Shown: positions 55,141-64,000 of the stretch, piece after piece
How the letters are laid out: each line of letters begins with the position of its first letter
Numbering within the stretch: the first letter of the stretch is position 1
DNA from: Embiotoca jacksoni
Lineage: Eukaryota; Chordata; Actinopteri; Embiotocidae
DNA length: 64,000 bases
Reading direction: 5' to 3'
Assembly: GCA_022577435.1 (NCBI GenBank)
Contig: JAKOON010000017.1
Location: 1,297,501-1,361,500, forward strand
The notes under the pieces: generated by a model
What the model saw: the letters and a program-made list of their open reading frames with translations, nothing else
Databases searched by the model: none
Told to the model about the DNA's origin: nothing
Translations under genes and position numbers: made by a program

Positions 55141-58100
55141 GTAAGTCATAACATTATGTTGATTTCTTATTTCTGTGTCTGTGATACAAACAGTCTATAT
55201 TTTGCATATGTGCAAACTTTTAAATGTCTGTTCAGGGGAAAAACTGTAAATTATGGCTATAAAATAATTGTGACATGTTTTATACAACAATATTCTACAC
55301 CCCTAACACATACATGTGTTACCTTTACTAAAACTCATTTATGTATGACAAATTTAACAAATTCCATTAGATTTGCAAGAATCTTATTACGTAATAGTGC
55401 AGGTGAACCTTTCCGTGTCAGACAGTACACCTAGCCACCACTAGAGGACTCTGTAAGCTTAAAACTCCAGGTACATTCCTGACTGTACAGCTCATAAATG
55501 TTTGAGCTGAGATAAATTTTAAGACTGTATTTTTCAGTTGTGTAAACTCTTTGAATAATAAAGATGACATTTCTTGGAGGGGCATGAGAATGGATAGAGA
55601 ACAAAAAGAAGGTAATGTAAACAGAATTTGAGGAGATAATTTGATATTATGTTGGAGATAATTACTTTTCTAAGCCGTAAGGGATCATTTTCATATTCAA
55701 GGCTCATCTCTTCGGCCTGACCATTGCGATGGTGCCTTTGTAGAAACAACAGTTGATGGTCGCACACTGCAACATTTAAGGCTTAATAAACAGAGTGAGC
55801 AGTGAAATACTAGCTCACACATTTTTATTTTTACCAAGAGATATTTCTCATTTCCAACATACTTTTATAGTCCTCCTGTGTTAATATTTCTTCTGGCTCT
55901 TTTTTTTTTTAGTATGTGGACATTGACAATCAATACAGACTGCACAGAGCAGTTTGATGAATTGCTCTTGACATACAATATGCCTTGTGCTCTTCTACTC
56001 TGCAAACAAACAGTATTGTGTGCATAAATCTTCCCGTACTGTTGAACTGGAAAGGCAGCGAGGGAGCTTGCCTTTGCTCTTGCAGCATTTGTTTTCCTTC
56101 TGTGAGCACACATTGTGAGATTTCCAAGGCTGTAATGTTGTTTACTAGGAGATACCTCGAGCACATTAATCTTTTCCAGTGCAAAGCAGTGATACCTTTG
56201 ACCAGGAAACATGGAGGGCAATGCTGAACTTACATGGCCTTAGCTTGCTGCTTCCCACACCTCTGCCTATGATTGATTAAAACTTTGTAAAACTGTGCTT
56301 TTAAGTCAATAGTAAGCATACCACCATGGCACTACAAAAGGGGGAGTTTTGCTAGCCTTAAGCTTCATCAGGGAAAGTTGTTGCAACGTATACTAGTGAT
56401 ATATATTATTTGTTGATCATCATTCTTTAAGTCTTAGTGATAAAACCTGTTCAGACTAAGCTAAGGTTTCAAAAATATTGTCCTTTGTAAAACAAGCACT
56501 ACAGTGGATATTATACAATGAAATAAAAACTACACTTACTTTGAAAAGTACATTTAGCAAGAGTTATATCAGCAACACAGAACCAGAACTTTCTTGCCAA
56601 ATGTCAGGTGACTGTGATGCCTCAGACTCATCAAAATATTTGAAGAGCTCTGGGATTATATATGAAGTTACTGCTTTTACTCTGCAGATCAGTAAATTCA
56701 ATGTGACATTGCCATCTCACCAGGAATTTCCAAGCACACAAAACACCACACCAGCAGCGCCTGTCTCTGTCTCTGTCTGGGCGCAGTGCATCTATCACAG
56801 AGATTCTTTTGCGTCATACTTCTGCATTATTTCTCTCAGAAGCTAACGATGGGCGTTGCGTGATTACCATTCTCTCCAACTTCCCATTCGTCATAATTTA
56901 CTAATTAAGCACTGCAGCGTAGACTGGCACAATTTCCATGGGAGAAACTAATTAGTGAAGAGAATGAGGCAGAAAATCCGAGAGAGCTTGCTGTCTAAAA
57001 GTGGAGCGTGTCGTCACTAAGATTGTGTTGAAACTACAGACAATGTGTTGTTATTTTCTTAGATAACAGTTACACTTCTCTGTTTCCACAGGCCCTATGT
57101 TATCCTAGCAACTGGGGTTGCTGTGTTGGTGATTGTGTTTCTGTTCTACTTCATCATCACGCGTGGCAACCCACCTAAAGACTTCTTATTCTTTGGTAAT
57201 CAACACAACTATGTACATTTCTCAACTTGTAATATATTTCCAAACACTTTGACTACGAGAGGTTAATGACTGCCAGGCTTTGCTCTGGAGCTGCTTCCAA
57301 TTCCCACAAAGGATTTCCAGAACTTTCCCCTGCTAGTGATTGTGTCAGAGTGAAAACATAAATTGTATTCAGCATGATTTCGCCTTGTATGTCGAAAGCT
57401 GCTTAGACTGATCGGACTAAGAGCAAAGCTTAACTGGACTTTTCTGAGGCATGACCGACGCAAAACCTCTCCAGCCTAAGAACCTTCACGACACTTACTT
57501 AATCTTTTAGCTACACTTTTGAAAAAGCACTTCCTGATTGGCCTTAAAGCAAAGGGCCCAACTATTTTAAATCACTGATACAAGACTCGACTTTGCAGTC
57601 ACTGCTCCTATAGAATGCAATTTGAATTCCACTACTGACTTAGTCTGAAAAAGTTACAGACATCTTTGTTTAATTTGGTTGTATGACCATAGCAGTGTGT
57701 GCACCTTTAATTAAGCTTTTCTACAATGATTTGTGTTATATTGAACAGGGTATGTGCACACCTATCGGTCAAACTATGCTTCACGTCTAGCCAAGGCTTT
57801 CCCCACGAACAAACCCCTGCAGCTGATGCCAGGGGTTACGCTAGTGGGACTGAAAAGAGGTGATATATCTGTAGTCTGTGCCGACGGCAATGCAGCAGAA
57901 TGATGAGGGCAAAGTTGTGGCAGGCAGGCTCTTCCCAATGATAGAGAGTCATAATCCCCCTGCTATCTCACCAGTTAGATGTCAGCGATAAACCTGGTGG
58001 TCCTGAGGATTACAGAGACACACAGGAGAGACAAAGGGTGTGCGTGTTGTGTCTATGTCCATGTAATATGTGAATCTATGTGCAAAAAAATGTGTGGAGA

Positions 58101-61100
58101 ACAGATAGGAAGGATGACATACAATGGTTTAAGCCATGGTATCTCCACAGAGACACTCGTGTCACAAGACAATGATTGTCTTTGTAATAACATTCTGCAA
58201 TGTCCAGGTAGTAAATCATTGTAATGGCTTGCACAGTTGTTCACTATGAGCTGAATTTACGTGTGATTTTTCCAACTTCCCAGAATTAATAGATAGGGAA
58301 ATAGTACTTGGATGCACCGTTTTGCATCATCCCAATGGTGTTTAAAAAAACTGATATCCAGGTGGAAAAACCTCTTACATACATAACCAAATCTGATTGT
58401 ATTAGTAATCTATATCAAAAATATTTATTCCCTTCAGAATCCTGTATTATTGTGTACTGTATATTTTATAATTAGGATATATAACTCATAAGAAGCATTT
58501 CTATGTAACAGCTGATTGAGATGAAGGTATTTTTATATATATAATGTTGGGTGTCTTTGCATAATATTTGGAAATACTCAAGTAAAGTACAAGTATGTTA
58601 AAATTATACTTAAGTGCAGGATTTAAATTAATCTACTTTCTTACTTTCCATCACTGCTAATATCCATAACATCCTACAGGTACTTACAGGGTCAGTGTTT
58701 GCATAGTTAATGTTCCTTTTAGTGTGTACGATTGTAACCATGTGTGAGGGGTCCATTGCCTTGTGTTGTTTACCCCTCATGCTGAGGCTGCCATCATGAA
58801 TGTGAGCTGTGCAGCTGATACCTGGATTAATCAGTCCAGACCAATTTATCAACAGTCTAGTTTACCACGGGCAGAAGATGTGTCCAAGTTGGCTGTTATA
58901 GTAATGCCTGTGCTGTGCTTTACAATGGCAATTACTTGTTATGTTCTCAGTCATCTTATATCTCTACCAAATGGCCTACAGAAAATCACGCTGATGCTCA
59001 GTGGCACCCGCAATCACACCCTCTCCAAATCTATTAGATCCAACTTCAAGCCTATTTTTTTGTAATCCAGTCACATGTAGATCTGGAAAGGGAAATGCTG
59101 GTGATATCTGCACATTGTACTTATTTAGTCATGAATGTCTGTATGCAAATAATTCTGAAGGGCACATTGTTTTTGTTATTTTAGTGTTGCAGCCTGGGTC
59201 TAAAGTCATATATTTTTAGCTTTGCAGTTACTCTCAAAGAACAAGCAGGAGTAGAGCCTTCGGGAAAAAAAAAAAAAAGAGTCTATAACAGCAATGCAGT
59301 TTACACTATTAGTAAGGCCCACATGCCAATCGTGTGTTTGTGCAGCTCCACACTGAAATTCTGTCTGCTGGACATGGCCTTTTATCACTCTCCTGGGCTC
59401 TTAACCTGAGGACCGATGAAGGCTGTTCACCATACACTTGATTTAAGCATCCAGCCTCCAGTGAACCTCACTGCTCAAGACTTAAATTCCTCCTCACGCT
59501 ATCCCATATATCAATGACTGGCCAGTTGAAGGAAACATATTTTCAACTCAAAAATAGTGAATAAAATGGACAGAAAAAAGATTAAATGGCCTGGAAACTT
59601 TTTTTTGCTAATTACTGTACATGAAGAAAGAGACACTTTCAAAATTACACTGGCTTCAGAATGATGTGGCAAAACTACTGAACATGTCAAGCTTTATTGA
59701 GTCTGATGTTTTCTCGCTTCCGAAGATATTGCACAATACACTGGCATTTACCCCCTACCCACCATAAACATACACCCAGAGACAAGCAAAAAGGCTTTAC
59801 TATGAGGCATTTCTTATGTCAAGTGTAAAATTGACCTTTATAAATCACCCTGAAATAATGCTTTCTGTCCTTTGCAGTTTTTGCTGTATTTTCCTTTACT
59901 TGTGTCATTGACCTGATAAGTGCCCTGGAACACGATGGCATTGTTTCCGGCTTTATGGAATTCTACCAGAAGACGGTAGGGTTTCTTACATTCTCATTTA
60001 AAATGCTGATGACTAAGATGCTACTTAAAAAATATGTGAGCCTGGAGAGGTTCAGCATCAGAGGAGAAAATTCCAGCCAGCATCAGCTCACTGAACACAC
60101 TGAACAAATAATAAAAAAAAAAGACAGCAACAATAAGCAAGTGTCTATCATTAGCACTGTATATTGTACAGCATGTATTCATGTAATGTCTGTGTCTCAG
60201 GGAGAGCCCTACTTGGGGAGCGCGTATTCCATCATGATGTGTTACTGGGACGGCATAGTGCACTTTATCATGTACCTGGTGATGATCAGCAGGATAACAG
60301 ACAGGTGGGTCAAGTCAGTTAAAATCATGTAATGCACATTAATCTTGCTCTACATCACTGAGTGCCTGTCTCAAATGACTATACAGAGATCTGCGGTGCC
60401 CTCTCCAACTGAGCAAACAACTATGAAGGAGGATACTGAGGCTGCATGTACAGTCTGAATGTAGCTGGAATACTTTTCAAAGACAAAGATTCAAATTGTC
60501 CACGGCATAAGACAAGTTTAAGAGCTATTAATTTCCTGTATTTGAGCTTTTCTTTAAATGGGAATCTCTTGGAGATTCAGGGGGTGCATTGAACACATCC
60601 ACACAATAGCCCCAATAAAACTGTGATTTTCGAAGAGAGCCTCCTCTTGTGTGAATACATCATAAAGTGAGTTCAAGAGTTCAGAGAAGAATATCAGCCT
60701 TTCACCACTGGAGAAATTGTGCAAGGCTTATATGTAGGATAGATGTGTAAGAAGTCCAATACCATCAATTTACCTAACCAACACCCTGAAGGTTATTATA
60801 TTATTTTCTGTCTTAACTGATATCTGTATCTTTATCACCTGTTGTTTGTCTCCCCCTGTAGGAAAGCTTACCGTACCCCGGGCTTGTTCTGGGCTGGCTC
60901 TCTGTGTGCCAACATGAGTGTGTTCATTGTTGGTATAGTGGCAGGTGAGCCTAATCTTCAACCCCCCTTTCCACCAGTCCCATGATGACAAGCTTTAATC
61001 AAGTGAACATCTGCCTTGCCGTGTACCATCAGTGTCACAGTTCAGCCTGCCAACTGAACACATGAAGGCCCCCGTGCCTCTCCTGATGTCACAGCCAACA

Positions 61101-63840
61101 GAACAAAGCAGAAAACAGACTTAAAGCATCTGATGTTGGCATTTCAAACTGCATACATAAGTTGTCACAAGATCAAACTTGTCTGCAGGCAATGTGTTGT
61201 TCTCTCTGTAGTGTTATCATAGACGTACTGTATTGTATGCTTTTGCCTCAAAGGTGTCCTATAAAGGTTTAAATAGGAACTTTAATTACTGATTTACAAT
61301 GAGATGTTTACACTGAGTGTGTTTGTTACATGCTAATAAAAGTGTCTTTTTTTTTCTCCCTGGTAGGTAAATATGGGTCAGAGATTCATCCAGCCTTCTG
61401 GCTCAATTTTCTCTTTCTGTTGATGCCTGTGTTGGGAGCCATCACACTGTTCTCCCGGCCCAAGGACAGACCACTAATTGGTGGATACACTGTAAGTCCA
61501 ATGCATGAATGATTAAACCTCCATATAAATGTGGCGAGATTGAGAAATAGAGTTTTCTGAATGTATTTCATCAGTGCAATTCTCGTCAGGTAAAATATGA
61601 TCTGGACCGACAAAGATGACTCACTGTTATTTTCAGAAGTGTAGGTAGTGCAGTAGTAGGAATTTGTGTTGTGCTCACCTGAATCTGACAGATTATCAGA
61701 GTTTGTTAGCAAGCAGAGCAACAATGTTTTACTAAATTTCAGCAAATGTCTGTCCAACCCAATATCATGCCAAAGCGTGTAAACTACCTGTCAGTCCACT
61801 AGACGATGCCAAGTCAGTGTAGTAAGGTGCCTTAGGTTTAAGCACCAAAAAACATGTAGCTATGGTTAGGAAATGATCATGGGTTGGATTAAAATTCGTA
61901 ATGTTACATTAGTCGAGTTACGTAAATTGACAGTAGTCGTCCGTGTGAAAGTCCTGTGTTTGTTCCATCCAACCTCTATTGAGCTCCTCCCTCACATGAC
62001 CTTTGTGACATGACCTCCTTCTTACATCTGTGTCATACGTGCATATACTTTTCATGGCAAAATTTGACAGTGACACGATATCCTCTACACAAACACTTAC
62101 AAGCTTCAGCGTGATGCGGGCTGGTCTGCTACTTGCTTTTCTATCACTTTAGCCAGTTATTGTCTTGACTCAATCTTAAGGGAGATAACATACAGTAGAT
62201 GAATCTCAAGCACAAAATTATTGTTAGATTGAGCCATTGCTGTGTCCTTAGCCTTGGGACAGTGGTCTTAATTTAGCTACAACCCACCACGGTGTTCAGT
62301 TAGCTTGGTCTTAAACACGACATTCAATTAAAGCGGCCAAAATCAATATTTTTTGTCTTAATAATGGATCACATGAATAATTGTATACGTAAGGAATCAC
62401 ATGCAGTGACCAGCCTCAATTAACACTCAACAGTGCAGTTCCCCTGAGCTCTAGAGTATTTGGTGTCTTTCAGCTCTTTGTTTTGGTTTTCTCACCGCCA
62501 GTTTTAATGTTTTGGCTTAAACGCTTATCCTCTCAGCTTTCACCATTTGTCATTTTTGGGTGCAACAGGCAGCTTTTTTAACAAAAAATCTCTGACAGCA
62601 GACAAACTTAGAGAAGCGGGTAAACATAGTGTAGGATATAGCTGCTGAAGAAACAGATATTTCCCTCAGGAGTGGACAGCAAAACGGAGCTGAAACAAAA
62701 ATGAAAACTGGACTTATAAAGTGTTATCTGCTTTTCCAGGTAACACTGTATCAACTTAAATGGTGATAATATGTCAGTGTTGTGTCTATAATTTGTTTCT
62801 GTTTCACCAAAGTGGCCAAACAAAAAAACTTTTTTTTTAATTTTTTTTTTTAACTTGAAAGAGAAGCCTTATTTATTTTACACATCCTTCACTCATTCCT
62901 TTGTGCGGGTTTGACAGTGTGCTTTGCAACCATAACCTTGACTAATCAGCTCTATACTTTACATTATGTCAATATCTCCACACAGGCCACACATGCACAG
63001 AGCATGAAGCTGATCTGGCGTCCCACAGACCTGGTCCTGATACTGCTCCTAATAGCTGCCATGGCCTTCACCATCCTCAGAGGCTTGGTGAGTGCATCAC
63101 ATTTACAGTATATTATGGACAGAGTCCAAGGCAGGGCTTCAATGGTAGTTTTAAAAGTTTATAGACCGCAGTCATGGTCATGCAGAATAGGTTGTCTAGC
63201 GATTGTCGAGGAGTCATGTGGTTTGTGTTACTTTGCTCTGAGAAGCAAAGCACTCAGCTAATTGAAGCATATGTAAACATTACATTTGAACTTTAAACTA
63301 GTTTTAAAGGACAACAATAAATGAATTGTGCATTTACGATACACATTTCAAATTCAATTTAAGCAGAGTCATTATTTGGAAAAGGAATAGCATATTTTTT
63401 AGAAATGCTGCTATTCTCCTTCAGAGTTTGATGAGAACACTGATACTACTTTAATGTCTGTACTGTAGGCTAACTTAACTTGCTGCAGAGGGGCTAGCTT
63501 TACATTTACTGTACAGACACAAAAGTTGTATCTCTTAACTATCAGCAAGAAAGCAAAGAACCATTTTCACCAAAGTGTCAAAAAACACATCATAACACAG
63601 AAAAAAAACCTGTGTGTCTGTATGCTTTCTGACAAGGGCCGAGAAATTTTCGCACCTGTGGTAATTTGCATTGGTCGTTCTTGGTGTTGTCATATTCACC
63701 TGCTCTATATCGTAAGATGTTTCTCTTATTTTGTCCACTCTCTGTAGGTCGCTTTGGACTCTCCAATTGAAGTCTGTTCCTCTTACCTGAAGCACTATGA
63801 GCCCTACCTGAAGGATCCTGTGGGCTACCCCAGAATCACA
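55061..63840 (+). CDS. tm6sf2: TM6SF family gene, most likely tm6sf2 (8 coding exons, 3' end beyond right edge)
   Basis: Multi-pass ER/Golgi membrane protein with EXPERA domains. Mammalian TM6SF2 promotes lipidation and secretion of triglyceride-rich lipoproteins. Eight GT-AG exons join in phase to 263 residues (789 bases); human TM6SF2 has 377, so about 110 are missing at the right edge. Hydrophobic segments are visible near 4-18, 31-51, 62-80, 107-125, 138-156, 167-185 and 212-230. Family marks are VFAVFSFT, GFMEFYQK, GEPYL, CYWDG.VH, GKYGSEIHPAF and EPYLKDPVGYP. FMEFY and Glu in GSEI favour TM6SF2 over TM6SF1 (FMTHY, GTRI, both from memory). The ATG at 55061 has a G at -3 and at +4. Divergent from sbno2, with about 3.1 kb between them. 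A possible further exon begins at base 64000 after CTTTCAG. Confidence 0.8.
55141..57091 (+). other. tm6sf2 intron 1
   Basis: No repeat or gene recognised. Frames at 55865-56221 (minus) and 56478-56846 (plus) have no family support. Confidence 0.6.
57092..57195 (+). CDS. tm6sf2: tm6sf2 coding exon 2 (residues 27-62)
   Basis: Acceptor TCCACAG|GCCC, donor TTTG|GTAATC, phase 2 in and 1 out. Encodes PYVILATGVAVLVIVFLFYF, the second membrane segment, then RGNPPKDFLFF, like KRKPPRDPLFY of TM6SF1. Confidence 0.85.
57196..59877 (+). other. tm6sf2 intron 2
   Basis: 2.7 kb; contains one repeat remnant at 58572-58660. AACAG|GGTATG at 57744-57751 precedes an open stretch to 57903 without family similarity. 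Confidence 0.6.
58572..58660. repeat. remnant of common fish repeat (ACTCAAGTAAAGTACAAGTA type)
   Basis: Reads TACTCAAGTAAAGTACAAGT, then TTATACTTAAGTGCAG and CTTTCCATCACTGCTAA. From memory, intact copies in many fish contain ACTTAAGTACAGTACTTGAG and TTTCCACCACTG. Only one end is present. Confidence 0.55.
59878..59975 (+). CDS. tm6sf2: tm6sf2 coding exon 3 (residues 62-94)
   Basis: Acceptor TTTGCAG|TTTT, donor GACG|GTAGGG, phase 1 in and 0 out. Encodes VFAVFSFTCVIDLISALEHD and GFMEFYQKT, the start of the first EXPERA domain. Confidence 0.9.
60201..60304 (+). CDS. tm6sf2: tm6sf2 coding exon 4 (residues 95-129)
   Basis: Acceptor GTCTCAG|GGAG, donor ACAG|GTGGGT, phase 0 in and 2 out. Encodes GEPYLGSAYSIMMCYWDGIV and HFIMYLVMISRITD, matching the GEPYL...CYWDG.(V/A)HY block of the family. 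Confidence 0.93.
60305..60861 (+). other. tm6sf2 intron 4
   Basis: Nothing recognisable. Confidence 0.6.
60862..60944 (+). CDS. tm6sf2: tm6sf2 coding exon 5 (residues 129-157)
   Basis: Acceptor CCTGTAG|GAAA, donor GCAG|GTGAGC, phase 2 in and 1 out. Encodes KAYRTPGLFWAGSLCANMSV and FIVGIVAG, like YRNFGLYWLGSFAMSILVF of human TM6SF2. Confidence 0.88.
60945..61366 (+). other. tm6sf2 intron 5
   Basis: Nothing recognisable; ends in a T/C-rich tract before the exon 6 acceptor. Confidence 0.6.
61367..61491 (+). CDS. tm6sf2: tm6sf2 coding exon 6 (residues 157-198)
   Basis: Acceptor TGGTAG|GTAA, donor CACT|GTAAGT, phase 1 in and 0 out. Encodes KYGSEIHPAFWLNFLFLLMP and then SRPKDRPLIGGYT. Glu162 occupies the position of human Glu167. 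Confidence 0.9.
61492..62985 (+). other. tm6sf2 intron 6
   Basis: 1.5 kb without a recognisable gene or element; a T-rich tract lies at 62829-62851. Confidence 0.6.
62986..63087 (+). CDS. tm6sf2: tm6sf2 coding exon 7 (residues 199-232)
   Basis: Acceptor CACACAG|GCCA, donor CTTG|GTGAGT, 34 codons. Encodes SMKLIWRPTDLVLILLLIAA and FTILRGL, like GLLQRPADLALV...TLFRGL of TM6SF2. Confidence 0.88.
63088..63747 (+). other. tm6sf2 intron 7
   Basis: Nothing recognisable. Confidence 0.6.
63748..63840 (+). CDS. tm6sf2: tm6sf2 coding exon 8 (residues 233-263)
   Basis: Acceptor CTGTAG|GTCG, donor CACA|GTGGGT, 31 codons. Encodes VALDSPIEVC and HYEPYLKDPVGYPRIT. The family LDCP motif reads LDSP here (Ser237). 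Confidence 0.88.
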
Positions 63841-64000
63841 GTGGGTGTTTTTTCCGCTTGTATTTTCTGCTGCTGCTGCAGCACCTGATAGCTCATCTCC
63901 AGCCTGTTTTAAATAACAAACCACATAATGGACCTCTGCTCTCATGGATATCACATTGAACATGCTGGAAGCTCGCCCTTATCTCCTCCACTCTTTCAGC

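Noticed and set aside
55865..56221. 118-codon minus-strand and 80-codon plus-strand overlapping frames in tm6sf2 intron 1
   Set aside because: No domains, no splice support, and mutual overlap is typical of chance frames.
57751..57903. Open stretch after AACAG in tm6sf2 intron 2
   Set aside because: Does not resemble TM6SF proteins, and exons 2 and 3 join in phase without it.
61741..62000. Possible tandem structure in tm6sf2 intron 6
   Set aside because: No periodicity could be seen on reading.
1..64000. Prokaryotic-type systems (operons, CRISPR arrays, phage or plasmid genes)
   Set aside because: Only split vertebrate genes, fish repeats and microsatellites are present.

Overview
The window is nuclear DNA of a teleost fish. 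The evidence is vertebrate split genes with GT-AG introns, long CA/GT microsatellites, and remnants of fish-typical repeats (an L2-like LINE, a Tc1/mariner-derived MITE, a foldback element, a GC-rich repeat ending near 24.2 kb). Nothing bacterial, no CRISPR array and no tRNA or rRNA gene was seen. Most open frames over 60 codons here are repeat translations or chance. The real coding sequence is in short exons, which I joined by splice-site phase and by similarity to remembered family sequences.

Two protein genes are present, divergently arranged. (1) The minus strand from about 51.9 kb down to base 1 carries sbno2 (strawberry notch homolog 2). It has a probable non-coding first exon ending at 51719, a 14.5 kb intron, and then 23 coding exons from the ATG at 37162 to base 1. 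All phases agree and give 912 codons plus 1 base; the C-terminal third lies beyond the left edge. Walker A (GDGAGVGKGRT), DECH, SAT and motif VI (QQFGRTHRSNQ) are all readable. (2) The plus strand from 55061 to the right edge carries a TM6SF-family gene, most likely tm6sf2. Eight in-phase exons encode 263 residues; the last part lies beyond base 64000.

Layout: 1-10.8 kb holds the dense helicase exons of sbno2. 10.8-30.0 kb is a 19 kb intron with most of the repeats. 30.0-37.2 kb holds three N-terminal sbno2 exons and an L2-like LINE fragment. 37.2-51.7 kb is intron 1, with a perfect 40-bp palindrome, a hairpin, a possible solo LTR and microsatellites. 50.8-52.0 kb is the CpG-richer sbno2 promoter and first exon. 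52-55 kb is intergenic. 55-64 kb is tm6sf2.

The two products are not known to work together. SBNO2 is a nuclear helicase-like transcriptional co-regulator acting downstream of IL-10/STAT3. TM6SF2 is an ER/Golgi multi-pass protein of lipoprotein lipidation. No new gene system was found. The most unusual items are the 40-bp palindrome, a decayed 53-bp minisatellite, a foldback element, a two-unit GC-rich repeat, low-complexity tracts directly beside sbno2 donors, and an open frame through sbno2 exon 1 in phase with the main start codon.
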